Shown piece after piece: positions 1 to 10,761 of a stretch of 64,000 nt of DNA; positions within the stretch are counted from its first letter, which is position 1, and every line of letters begins with the position of its first letter. Below the pieces are notes generated by a model. It saw nothing but the letters and a program-made list of their open reading frames with translations. It searched no databases and was not told the DNA's origin. The position numbers and the translations under genes were made by a program. Source of the DNA: Papilionanthe hookeriana x Papilionanthe teres (taxonomy: Eukaryota; Streptophyta; Magnoliopsida; Asparagales; Orchidaceae). The DNA is taken from NCBI GenBank assembly GCA_022702705.1, contig CM040421.1, positions 75,200,121 through 75,264,120 on the forward strand, given 5' to 3'.

Positions 1-493
1 TGCGCAAAGTGTCTATGTCAATCTGCAATAGGACCTGTCGTTCCTGCACTGTTACTGCAACTGTCTCTTCCTGTAGACGTGTGAATTGTTTTGCAAGGCG
101 GGCCAAAGCGTCCGCAAGGGCATTTTCTTTTATGGGAATCTTGTATATTGTCACATTCGGAATCTGCTCTAGTAACTTTATTGTATATTGAAAGTACTGC
201 TCGAGTCTTGGTTTCAGAATCTTGTACTGTTCTGCGACTTGCTGTATGATCAGCTGCGAATTACCGTAGAAGTTGATATCTGTTATACCCATCTGAATGG
301 TTAGCTCCAGTCCGGTTATAAGGGCTTCATATTCTGCTTCGTTGTTCGTACACGATTCTGTTAAATGGTAGGAGTACCTTAACATCCCCCACACTGGTGT
401 TATAAAGATTAGTCTGATTCCTGCCTTACCAGGCACTATCGTTTGCAACTCCTCGTCTTGTTGTGCTAATGATGTTCCATCAAAGTGCAATTC
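1..493 (-). pseudogene. Second RNase H domain (aRNH) of element A, truncated by the window edge
   Basis: Reads on the minus strand in the same frame as the upstream RNase H ORF, from which a TAG at 494-496 separates it. Visible motifs are LHFDGT (first catalytic Asp), CTNNEAEYEALITGLEL (catalytic Glu) and ALADALARLAKQF (last Asp). The third acidic position, usually D in a GDSQL-type motif, is Asn here (YGNSQLI, codon at 260-262). Tat-lineage pol proteins are known to carry this additional plant/archaeal-type RNase H after the retroelement one. The frame is open for about 160 codons to base 1, where the integrase linker should follow. The Asn substitution and the upstream stop indicate a non-functional remnant. 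Confidence 0.82.
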
Positions 494-985
494 CTAACGT
501 TGATCATCAGGGTCTTCTAAGCTCATTATCTGCTCGTCTAGCAAGTCGTCGTTGAGAGGCAATTCTGCCGGTAAAGGGTGCGCTATGAGAAAGTCTGCTA
601 GGACTTGTCCCTTCACGGCACTAAGAGGAACGAAAGTTATATCGAATTGCAACAGTATCATCGACCACTTGGCAAGTCTGCCAGAAAGCATTGGTCGGGT
701 CATCAAATATTGCAATGGATTAACTCTCGAAATAAGGTTAACCTTATGAGAAAGCATGTAATGTCTAAGCTTTTGGGCTGCAAAGACCAGGGCCAAACAA
801 TGCTTCTCAATCGAAGGATACTTGTTTTCCGTCAGAATTAGACGATGACTTAAGTAGTAGAGAGTGTTTTCTTTACCCTCGTCATTGACCTGGGCTAGCA
901 AGGCTCTAAGAGAGTCGTCTAAAATCGCAGTATAAAGTATTAACGGTCGACTCGAGACAGGGGCTGCTAATACAGGAAGTGTCAT
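494..985 (-). pseudogene. Retroelement RNase H domain of element A pol
   Basis: An open frame of 163 codons on the minus strand. Motifs include LPVLAAPV at the start (the RT/RNase H junction), LILYTAILDDSLRALLAQ (RNase H strand with catalytic Asp), CLALVFAAQKLRHYML and LISRVNPLQYLMTRPMLSGR, then KGQVLADFLIAHPLP, all typical of Ty3/gypsy RNase H and its tether. A 1-nt frameshift near 1020 disconnects it from the RT: upstream the frame reads out of register, and the expected residues before the Met lie in another frame. It ends at TAG 494-496, directly before the second RNase H. The Met at 985 is only the first in-frame ATG; the true protein was a gag-pol polyprotein. Confidence 0.85.
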
Positions 986-1892
986 TAGATATCGTTTGAT
1001 GTCATCAAAGGCATGCTGACATGGAGTCCCAAGTAAACTTGAAATCCTTCTTAACCAAAGCAGAAAAAGGTTGACACCTTCCTGACAAATTTGAAATAAA
1101 GCGTCGAAGATATGCCAACTTCCCTTGAAAGGATCGTAGTTTTTTCAAAGTTTTGAGAGGCGGCATTTCTAAGATAGCTTTAATCTTCTCTGGATCGATT
1201 TCAATTCCGCGATGTCGGACAAAAAATTCTAAGAATTTCCCAGAGGTGACACCGAAGGCGCATTTCAGGAGATTCATCTTAAGTTTAAATTGTCTTAATT
1301 ACTCGAAAACAATTCTCAATTCATACAGATGATTTTCGTTTAGTTTGCTCTTGATGACCACATCATCCACGTAGCACTTGACTTGGTTTTGAATGAGATC
1401 ATCAAAAATCATTATCATTGCTCTTTGGTAGGTTGCTCCTGCGTTCTTCAATCTGAAAGGCATCACTGTGTAGCAGTATACTCCGATTGACGTTCTGAAG
1501 GCTGTGAGGTTTTCGTCTTATGGTGCCATCTTTATTTGATTGTATCTTGACGATCCATACATGAATGAGAAGATCTCATGCCTCGAAGTGATGTCGATCA
1601 TTAATTCTGGAAATGGTAGCGGGAACTCGTCCTTTGGGCATGCTTTGTTCAAATATCTGAAAACCATGCAGATCCTGATCTGACCATTCTTCTTTCTGAC
1701 TGGTACCACGTCGGCTAACCAAGTCAGATATTGTTCTTTACGGACAAATTGAGCGTCGATTAGTTTCTTAACTTCAGCTATGAATTGTTGTTCGATTTCT
1801 AGATGCATTCTTCTCTGAGCTTGTCTGATTGGAACAACAGTGTGATCCACTCCTAGCCTGTGAATTGCAACTTCTGAAGCTAATTCCGGCAT
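986..1892 (-). pseudogene. Reverse transcriptase domain of element A pol, broken
   Basis: RT would copy element RNA into DNA in the cytoplasmic particle. From 1892 downward the minus strand reads the RT N-terminus (HTVVPIRQAQRR, VRKKNGQIRICMVFRYLNKACPKDEFPLP), then motif A, then an in-frame stop just after QIKMAP near 1518. The frame continues with a YVDDVVIKSK active-site motif (YVDD codons 1362-1373), meets another stop near 1300, and resumes at 1277 with NLLKCAFGV and a thumb/connection region (SFQGKLAYLRRFISNLSGRCQPF). In motif A the catalytic Asp is replaced by Tyr (FMYGSSRYNQI, codon 1557-1559). Two stops, one frameshift near 1020 and the Asp loss make this a pseudogene. Confidence 0.9.
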
Positions 1893-2034
1893 TTCGTCGT
1901 AACTCCAAGCAAACAGTCATCGAATTCCATTAATAGTTTGATCATATTTTCAGAGTCTTCTTTGTTGAGTAATGAGCTAATAAAGGTCAGTCTAGGCTCT
2001 TTGCTAGTACCTAAGTTAACTTCCATTAAATCGT

Positions 2035-2532
2035 CTATTGTAGATTTAATTTATTCTTGAAATTCTGGCAGAGCATCTCCAATTGGCAGATCCTCGAGAT
2101 CATCTGAAGCTTCCAGGCAGTCTTCATTAGACTTGCAAGCGACAACCAAGCAAAATTCTGAATCGTCAGCTGACCTACTGTGCCGAATCCAAGACCATGC
2201 TTTGAGTTGGGCGGCCTTCTGGCATTACTCCATAACTTTTCAAAGCGGTGAGATTGATCTTTTGACCACTGCTTAAGTAAGACACCGCATTGCATCAAAT
2301 TTTGAACATAGGGAGAATACCACTCAAAAGGCAATTCCATTAATTCAGATGAAGCAACATCTTCAAATTTTACATCATTTTCAATTTTGGAAGAAGAAGC
2401 ACCTCGGTAGAATTTGATTGGCTTAGCACCTCCACCATGTACTTCCTTGACCACCATACCCTCAACCTTACTAGGAAAGATCGGGGTTAGGGTCATAGTA
2501 AGTACATAGTGGTTAATATTGTCGTACATCAC
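2035..2532 (-). pseudogene. Protease-RT linker region of element A polyprotein
   Basis: A 165-codon minus-strand frame between protease and RT. It includes FEDVASSELMELPFEWYSPYVQNLMQ and a segment ending in NSKHGLGFG. It has no catalytic motif I can name; by position it is the Ogre/Tat linker between protease and RT. Just upstream, around 2690-2760, a Gly-rich GRGRG-x-GLGRN-like string resembles the G-patch-type segment found after the protease in some Tat elements, but stops disrupt it and I hold that loosely. Between 1893 and 2034 the minus strand looks like RT-leading coding sequence with stops. Confidence 0.55.
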
Positions 2533-2802
2533 TTTGTATTCTTCGTTCTTTTCATCTTCTAGTGAGATCTTAAATTGAGATTTCTTCTAACTTATTGTTG
2601 TTGCTTCTTTCTTGATTTCTCTTTCTTCTTCTTTGAAATTGTCTTCCCAATCAACTTTAATAATCAGATTCTTTTGTTCAACTATTCCACCATTTCTACC
2701 TAGACCTCATCCTCGGCCACGACCTCAGATGCGAGCTCTGGAGAAACCTTCTCCATCTCGCCGTAAGGGAGTGGTGAGTAATTGTTGAACTAGAATTTTA
2801 GG

Positions 2803-3334
2803 TTATTCATCGTCTTGTGTTTCTTTTACTTCATTTGGCATGACATTTCTAGAGAAAATTGTTTTCTTCAGAGGTGGGTAGTTGGCAGGATCTTCATGTA
2901 TTCCAATTTCGTGTACGGAAAACGGTTGCAAGTCACCTTTGATGCACTTTTCTTGTCCTCCTTCATAATACTTTATACACTGGTGTAGAGACAACGATAC
3001 TATCCTTTCATGGATCAATGGTCGGCCCAGTAGAGCGTTGAATGACGTTTCAGAGTCAATTATGTAGAATTTTGCGGTTGTCCTTGCTAAATCACCGATC
3101 TTCATTGACAGTTTTATTGATCCAGGAGCTCTTTCTTCTTTTCTCGTTGAAGCCTCTTAGTAACATTTTGTCTGCTTGAAGCTCGCAGGTATTAATTTCC
3201 AAGTAGGCTAATGTCCGAAGGTTCATTATGTTGATTGATGCTCCCGGATCAACTAACACCCTAGAGAGCGTGAACCTTCTGATGGCGATTGAAATGTACA
3301 AGGGTCGGTTGTGATCGGATGTACCGAGTAGCAA
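2803..3334 (-). pseudogene. Aspartic protease domain of element A, frameshifted
   Basis: Retrotransposon protease cuts the gag-pol polyprotein. The upstream part (3334-3092) contains the active-site strand RVLVDPGASINIM, with Asp codon 3248-3250; the usual LVDxGSS/LVDSGAS form is altered to DPGA. The second part (3105-2803) is in another frame and reads FYIIDSETSFNALLGRPLIHE and HQCIKYYEGGQEKCIKGD, the conserved C-terminal half of Tat proteases. The frame change at about 3092-3105 shows an indel. It follows the gag remnants and precedes the protease-RT linker in the normal Tat order. Confidence 0.85.
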
Positions 3335-3361
3335 GTCACTGTCCGTGAAAGTAACACCAAA

Positions 3362-4273
3362 CTATTCTCTTAACGAGCAAACCTCGTCAAAGGAGTTGCC
3401 GACCATTTGAGCTAAGCAAATCTCTGGATCAAGTAAGGCCTTGATCAGAGTTTCCCTCATCTCCTTTGTAAGGATTAAAGCATCGTAGATGCTCAGTTTG
3501 GCGGGTAACTTTTGAAGATGGGCTAGCACATTATACTCCACTTTATTGTCTGGTCTTTTAACTTCTTCTCGAACGGGTAATTCTTCTGCTAGGGTTGGCT
3601 CTTCTTGAACAACCACCTGCTTTCCTTTATCTTTCTGACCCACTCTCAGGGGTAAGACTTTTCTGCTTCTTAAGTTAACATCTGTTATCTCTTCCTCTGA
3701 GTTTGATTCTGGATTAGCTGGCTCTTCCTCTTCTTGAATCGGAGCAGCAGATTCTTCTGGAGTCACTTCGGTATCTGAGAACTCTAGCTCAACCGCGATA
3801 GGAGATCCATGGAATTCACAGACGGGTTAGTCATCTTCCAGACCATCGCAATTGCTACCGTCGAGGTTTTGTATGATTTGAGAATCGTTATTCGTTTTGA
3901 AATAGATATTCAGATTAGGTTAGTTGTTGTCAGTTACGTAATCATTAGAAACAGTCAAAACGTAACAAACACCATAACTCTTATCATTATAAGATCCCAC
4001 TGGGGCGAGCAAATGATCATACAGAGTTAGAGGTTCAAGGGATTTCTCCCCCAAATCAGAAACAACCATCCTAGGAAAAGCAGCCCATACTCTACTCTTT
4101 GGAGCCTCGGTCTTCTCTTCTTCTATGATCTTCTCCTCCTTCTGGGGCGGTTCCTCGATTGTAATTGGTAGTGCTGGCTTGAAAGGTTCGAACTCTGAAT
4201 TGAAGCGTGCATCGAAGTGATATGAATGTGATCCAAAATTTTCTTTGAAGACTTCGTCCAAACTGTACTCCAT
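3362..4273 (-). pseudogene. Gag-protease spacer region of element A
   Basis: Two minus-strand frames (4273-3920, 117 codons; 3766-3362, 134 codons) lie between the gag zinc-like motif and the protease. Both are acidic and low in complexity, for example IEEPPQKEEKIIEEEKTEAP and PIQEEEEPANPESNSEEEI, followed by a segment with LPAKLSIYDALILTKEMRE just before the protease. That last segment is a recurring feature ahead of Tat-type proteases. There is no enzymatic motif. The two frames are out of register, consistent with decay. Confidence 0.6.
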
Positions 4274-4389
4274 CCATCATTGGTTGTGTACGGGTCTATC
4301 AAGACAATAGGATCTGCCGAAATAACATTAACATAACCTCCTTTCTGGGGTTCCTTAATGTATTCTTTTCAGGATCGTTACGTTCCCTT

Positions 4390-5687
4390 GCTAAAGGTTA
4401 TTCTCGAGCCAGTTCTTGAAAGTGAAGCAGTCCTCGATCTTGTGTCCGATCATCCTGTGGTAAGGGCAGTACAATAGGTGATCTTTCTTATCAACTTCTT
4501 CCGGCCTCCTGGGCTCTGGCAATTGGAATTCATCCTTCTTGACCAGACTGCAGAACATCTTGCCAACTGCTTCATTCTTGAAAGGGTACTCTTTCTTCAG
4601 AAGTTCTGCCAGGCTGTGCTTTTACTGAAATGGCTGCTGGTTGTATTGCTGAGATGACTGCTGGCCATACTGCTGCGACGGCTGATAGCTCTGTTGAGGC
4701 GGTTGATAACTCGGGCATAGGTTGTTGATAGCTCTACTGAGGTTGTTCCGTTCGTATTTGCATCTGTTGTTTGCCTTTATCTACCGCTGTGACGGTCCCG
4801 GACTTCTTCTCGAAGGCTCTGACTAGCTTCTACTTATCATTCTTATCGGTGAAGCTGAGTTGTTTCGCTTCCTCCTGTAGGCTCGCGGCCTTGCTGAGCA
4901 ATTTTTTGAATGTCTTAATTATAAATTCTTTAAGAAGAAATGCTATTGGACCGTGAATACTCTTAAGCAGAATTCCAATGGCATGTTGTTCCTGGAGCTG
5001 CAGCTCGCATTTCATGCTTAAATTCCTCCATCGCAGGATGTAGTCCACCAAAGTTTCATTTGGTTTTTATTGCTCGACCACAATATCACCGATGGTGATG
5101 TGGTGCTGAGCTCCAGCGAACCATTTCACGAATAGGTTTTCCAATTTTGTGAATGTCTTTACTGAGCCTTTGGGCAGCTCCGCATACCAGTCAAAGGCAA
5201 TTCCTGCTAGGCTGCTGACAAACTGGCGGAACAACAAAGCATCGCTACACCACGCGTTGCAGTAACTTGTCCGGAAGTGTGCAACATACTGTCGAGGGTT
5301 TCTCATTCCATCAAAAGTCTTGAAAAGAGATGGTATGAAGCCTTTAGGGTATTGCATGACATCAAATTCATTGGGGTATGGTCTACTCTTTAGAATCAAT
5401 GCCCTGCCTTTGGATTGGGCTAAGGCTTCTTGCACCTGCTGTTTGGCCATATTCTTAATGTCCTTTTCTGGTATTAGACTCTGAGTGGAATCCTTCTTTG
5501 GTTGCTCATCTCCATTGACGGACGTGACTTCCTTTCCTCCGTCGGCAATATGAATGACTTCCAGAGGTGTTTCCTTTGGGGGCTGAGGCTGACTCTGAAG
5601 CATGGCAAGAGCAGCCGCCATCTCCTCCATTTTCCTTTCCATTCGATGAATTATATCGTCCTTTTCTCGAAGACGAAGCATCATCAC
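4390..5687 (-). pseudogene. Gag (capsid plus zinc-like motif) of element A
   Basis: Gag forms the particle that packages the element RNA. The minus strand reads an N-terminal charged helix (MMMLRLREKDDIIHRMERKM), then the capsid domain with FKTFDGMRNPRQYVAHF, ALLFRQFVSSLAGIAFDWY and KTFTKLENLFVKWF. A stop near 5065 interrupts it. The frame resumes with VDYILRWRNLSMKCELQLQEQ and KTFKKLLSKAASLQEEAK (5051-4830). A Gln/Tyr-rich linker follows (4760-4620) and then a Cys-His motif, YCPYHRMIGHKIEDCF (about 4479-4424). The same domain order occurs in element C at 38004-39388, which supports the call. Stops at several points show decay. Confidence 0.88.
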
Positions 5688-6098
5688 CTCCGGATCTTCT
5701 CCTTCTGTAGCTGCTGGAGCTCCAAGTAGGGCTGACGATGCTCAGGTCTCGACCACATTGATATCAGTAATATCCTCGTCCATGTATCCTGAGAAGTCTT
5801 CTTCATTCTCTGATCTTTCTTTTCGTTCTTTAGCTAACTACTGAATATCTGATCTTAATCTTTCCAAAGTGACATCGAGTGACTTTCCTCTAACAGTCCT
5901 ATAGCTGGTAGACTACAGTTGGTAAACATCATTCTTTGGAGTTGTCTCTGAGACGGCTGTACTCCTCTTAGCTCTGGACTCGGCATTAGAACTTCTCATT
6001 TATGGCTGCTCCATCGGTATTGGCTCCGGGACTTTAGGTCACCACACCCTCCTTTTTGCAATTGGATGCCTAGAACTGGATGGTTCGTCGGTGGTTGG

Positions 6099-7032
6099 TT
6101 AAAAGGTGGTGTGCCTGCTAAGATGTGGGTCAGATACCACGGCTGGTAACTTTTTTCTGTTCAATTTGCTTTTCTTTGGCGGAAGTTCCTTTTGAATGGT
6201 ATGGGGAAATACCCTTGGTTCGAGACGTGCCTTGGTAGGTATTCTCCCCATCCTCCTCAGGATCTCAGACACAGAGCAATTATCTTTCTTTGCCAACTTT
6301 TCGATTATTGTCCATAATCACGTGAGCAGTGTATTTCTTATTCTTCTTCCTTTATGCTCATCGTAATATGTCGGTCGGGGCAACGCGTTAGTGATCTTCT
6401 GAGCGAACTGCAGAAAGCGGGTAAAATCTGTTCACTTCCAACAGGGGTGAAAGTTTTGACAGTTCTTCTTCTTCTGGAATTTCCTCAGGAATGGCAATCT
6501 CAGCGGCTTTGGCTTTAGTCATTCTTCTATTCTTATTCCTTCTCTGAGACTTAGTCAAGGGTGCCATCCTTGAGCTGGACCCTATCTCGAAGACGGGCGG
6601 TATCACAGCAAAAGTTGTACCCTCCACTGTAACAGGCTCATCACTGGTCTGGATTTCCTTGACCTTCCATTTAACAGGGGTAGGTACAGTGATGACTAGA
6701 CCAGTGGGGGTAGCGACAACAGTTCGAGAGATAGTCTTATCAGCTTTGACAGCCAATCTCTTATGGGCAACGGTGTTCCCTCCAGTTGGGACCCTCTTCA
6801 GGGTCGGAAACTCTTGAGTCGACTTCAAGCTGAACTCCACTATGGGCTCCACAGATTCAGGTGTCTTGGACTTCAGTAAGGTGACAGTGATGTCCCTGAA
6901 CTTCATATCCGTCTGGTCGAACCCTTGTCCAAAATGGATGACTGCGTTGTCAGGCAGTCCATCCCGGTTGATTGCCAAGTCAGTTTCGGTAGCGAAGGAA
7001 AAGATCAGCTTCGGTGCAGACATCTTCTGCAA
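6099..7032 (-). pseudogene. ORF1 upstream of gag in element A
   Basis: The minus strand reads 214 codons from 7032 to 6388 (LIFSFATETDLAINRDGLPD, AVIHFGQGFDQTDMKFRDI), then a second frame at 6296-6099 (NCSVSEILRRMGRIPTKARL). The N-terminal 80 residues clearly match the start of the coding region of element C at 36802 (same INRDxLPDxAVIxFGQGF pattern). An additional ORF of unknown function before gag is an established Ogre/Tat feature. No catalytic motif is visible; the C-terminal part is basic (KSQRRNKNRRMTKAKAAE). From 6098 down to 5688 a further decayed stretch keeps homology to C around 37750-37970 (LERLRSDIQ-like). Confidence 0.72.
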
Positions 7033-7569
7033 AAAAAGATTCGGGTCGTCAGAGCTACCTCATACTTCCCTTATCATCGCAACAATCTTTTGGACGAAAG
7101 AAAAAGGCTCAAGGCAAAGTCTGAACAAGTTTCATTAATTTCAGTTTGATTTCGTTTGTTTATTTTGTAAAAGCTTTTCAGATTCCGTGGTTTTATTTCG
7201 TTCGTAGTTAAATAAAAAGTTGATAAAGACTCGATTAAGATTAGAAAGTTGCGGGACCCTTATCCTGAATTTAGGAAAGGCAGAACCCCGCAGGAATTTT
7301 GATTTGGTAGACTGGTCTTAAACCACATCTATTGGGGGTCTCACCTCGCCTCTTTGGAGAGGTGAAAAGGAGGATTTCAGAACCTCTCTATATAGGGGGT
7401 GTCTAAACAGTGGCTCCAAAATCCAAGAAGAGTTGATCATACCCGTTCAAGACAAAAATGAACAAGATACGTCAACGGAGGAATGATAGTTTGATCCACT
7501 AGGGGTATGGCCTTACTACCAATTTATGAAAGCAAAACCATCTGGTCAAAAATGGAGAGAGGAACTACT
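7033..7569 (-). other. 5' leader of element A between primer site and ORF1
   Basis: Untranslated leader on the minus strand. It contains, in minus-strand reading, GACCCCCAATAGATGTG (plus 7324-7340), nearly identical to a leader motif of element C at 36415-36431 and the complement of the sequence before C's 3' LTR. No gene is visible here. Confidence 0.7.
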
Positions 7570-7586
7570 CCCCAGCGGAGTCACCA
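7570..7586 (-). other. Primer binding site, tRNA-Arg type, element A
   Basis: Minus-strand TGGTGACTCCGCTGGGG, five bases after the LTR end at 7592. From general knowledge of plant tRNA-Arg, whose 3' end is ...CCCCAGCGGAGTCGCCA, it is complementary with one mismatch. Element C has the perfect version at 36179-36195. Confidence 0.88.
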
Positions 7587-7591
7587 GAAGC

Positions 7592-10500
7592 TGTTGGCAC
7601 ATTTATAGGTTGTGTGTTTTGAAAAAAGGGGTCGCCTAAAGAAATTGTCGACGAATTTTGGATTTAATTTAAATATATATATATAATTTGAAAGTAGCAT
7701 TTGTTTTTTTTTTTAAATAGTTTTAAATATAAAAATTTTTAAGATATGAAATCAAATCGATCTCACATCCCAAATAGTTTATATAAACGAGCGCCGCATC
7801 ACAAACCGTATATTTATTCCAAGGAATAGACACACTGTTTGATGATGGGGCTCGATTAAATAAACTAGAAGATTTGTGACATCCGTTTGGTCTGCAAACC
7901 AATTTTATAAGCCGAAAAGTTCCCCTTCTTAATATAAAGGATTTAAGCAGGGTTTGAATTACCTGGGTTCTTAAAGTTCCCTATAAGGGGAAGCCCCTAT
8001 AGTTAATTACATCTTAAATGATGAGAATCATTTAAGAAAACTCTCGATAATGATCAGTGATTTTGCTCTAAAGAATTTCAATGTTTAGAGTTTCAAACCA
8101 ATTGGATTTTAGAAATTTTAATAGGGAATTGATCAAATTTGGAACAGTTATTTTGAGAGTCCAAAGGAAGAGCAGTAGGAGAAGCTGAGGATCCATGAGG
8201 AATCTTGGTAACTTCCCAAACCATTCTATGGTATGGCTTCAATTTGAAAGAATTATTTAATGTTTCAATCCTGCCAATTTTAGTTAATTAGGACTTATAT
8301 TTGTATGACATAGTCACACGAGTAGCCTCGAAGATGTGAGGGTTTATGTCGTACCAAACGACTACCTCGAAGTCCTAAGACCGGTTAGGGCTTAATTTGC
8401 GTAACATGATTATGTAAATGCCTAACGAAAATTTGAGTATTTATGTTGCACTAAGCAAACTACCTCGAAATCCTATGACTTTGTTATTTAAAACTAGGAA
8501 AGGTTTTGCTGAAGTAGACACAAGTTTTACTGAGGAAGATGGCCGTGCTGACCACTGTGCTCCAAGCTTCTTATTGTTGCAGAGGTTTGGTTTTAGAAGG
8601 TGGCAATCAAGAGATGTGAGAAGTGTTTTGGTTTAGAAAAGTTAAAAATTGAGATGGTTTAATGTTTTAATTAAAATAAATCTTAAAGTTTATTAAGCAT
8701 AACCGATTAAGATCTCACGGTTCCGTCATCCCGGTACAACTATTTTCATCGATTCACTTCGTCCAAATGAATTTGCTAAACTCAGCTGAATGAGTTCCAC
8801 ACTTTTATTTAGATCGTGGAAAATCTCGTTAGCAACACACGGGTTACATCATCCGAGAGATTCCCGATCATCCAACGAGACGTTTTAATTTAGTTGTAGT
8901 TGTAGTTTTGTTGTTCTGTTTGTGATTAAATTTTGAGTTATTTTGTCTTTTGAAAGTTCTGGCGGTGAATTTTATCTTGTTGTGACTTTTGATTTAGTTT
9001 TGGGTTTCAGTTTCCATACTGGGTGAAATTCTTGTTTAACGTGCAAGTTTTGCACGAAAGAAAGTACAGCGCAGGTAATAAATTGAAATAAAATAAAAGC
9101 GTACCTGGCGGTCTTCTCGTCATTCCAGGCTGCACTCAAAACACATGTTAGGGCATATTCTATATTTTCAAGAAACACCTAGGTAAAGCTAAGGGAAGGT
9201 TCTGGTTGTCTACCAAAATCCTAATCCTACTACTAGTCAATTCCTATGACGCTAGGTTCTTGTGTTTTATTAAGGATGATTTTCTTCACCAAAGAATAAT
9301 TAAGTTCAATTGTTCTTCTAAAACATCCCATCATATTGTGAAAGTGCTTAGGACAAGTCCTAAACATTTTTTTGATGCTTCTGGGATTATTTCGAGTCCA
9401 AATGAATTTCATTGTACAGGTGAATTAATCATCCAAGAATTTAGTTAAGTTTTGTTTCTTGCTCAGTGAACTTGGACATTTGATTATCCGGTGAGTAAAG
9501 TAGTATTTAACTTGATACTCCACCTAAGGGTTATAAGTGTGAGAGCTATGAGGGAAAATAAGTTTTTTAAGGGATTTAACCATTAAGGTTGAATTTGTTA
9601 TTTCAAGACAGTTTAGTTTAGTTATAAAATTTCAAATTGATTTTTAAAAGCTTTAAAATTGTTTACGTTAAAGAGGTGTTTAAATTATTTAATTTCATTA
9701 AGTTTTGATGGTTCAAGTTTGTTTTAAATATCTTAAACTTATTTGATTATTACAACTTAAGTAAATTGTTTGAGATTAATTTTTTACAATTTCAAATTTG
9801 CTTTAAGTTAAGTTTTAAGTGATTTCAAATTAACTTTAATGTTTTGGGTTTATTTTAATTTAAATCACTTAGTGTTTTAAACTTTAATTTAATTAATGAT
9901 TGCTTTCTTTTTAATTAATTTCAATCATCATTATTAGAATTAATTAAGAGTTGAATTAATCCAATTAGGGACTGTAGATTAAAGAGTTGGTATCTTCTTA
10001 AGTCATGTCCCTTATTTTAATAATCCAAAATTTTAATTATTCTACAAAAATTTAAATGATTTAATTAATTAAGATTTCATTTTTATGTTGTAGGTGATTA
10101 ATGGGTTTCTACCCCTCAAATCCCTAAGTTTCAATCATCTAAGAGAAAATTTAGGATCAAATGTTCATCCCTCCCTTTTATTAAGCCTAAAATATTAATT
10201 AGGGTTAAAATCCCTTAATTACCTTTATGCCCTCTTAAGCATGTTCACTTAATAACTCATCAAATTGAGCTCAAATGAACTTGAAATTTTTATGTCACTT
10301 CACTCACATGTCAATTAAGACATTATAGGAGAAAATGTGATTTTTTCTGTTTTTAATTTAATTTATATAATTATTTAATGAAAAATAAAGATTTTTCAAT
10401 GAAAATTCAACAACATGACCAAGATAAAGTTTATATCCTTAGGAAAATTATGGGATGTTCCTACTGACCAGAGGACCACTTGGACCAATTTTAGTGATTT

Positions 10501-10761
10501 TTTGAATTAAATTTTATTTATTATAATTATTTTAAATTTTTGAGTATTAATTAATTATAAAATAAGATTAAAGTTAAAAGTTAAGTTTTATGTTTTTTCT
10601 TAAATCTGTCTAACCTCAAAAAACTCAGAGAAACAAATTTTATATTTTTCTAATTTTTCTTTGAATTTTTAGAATTATTTTAGTGGGAAGGGTTGGAAAA
10701 TCCATTTTTAATATTAAAAATTACATTAAGACTTTAAAATTCAATATCTTTTCTTAGGGAC
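7592..10761 (-). repeat. 5' LTR of element A, segment 1 (its 3' portion, R/U5)
   Basis: Minus-strand LTR ending in ...GCCAACA at 7592, next to the primer site. It aligns in reverse with the last 3.2 kb of solo LTRs D, E and F, including the rRNA-like landmarks shared by the family: the U5 hairpin (7981-8002), the gtttatataaac box near 7779, and a candidate mini-exon at 9105-9129. Unlike E, F and D it has no pentanucleotide array at the corresponding place (about 9600-9960). The segment is cut at 10761 by solo LTR E; its last five bases gggac are E's target duplication. Confidence 0.88.
10757..10761. repeat. Left target-site duplication of solo LTR E (gggac)
   Basis: The bases gggac precede TGTTGACC and recur at 18211-18215 after the LTR, with one extra g at 18210. 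Removing E restores a continuous A LTR: the two flanks join at the sequence that solo LTR F still shows intact near 25190. Confidence 0.85.
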
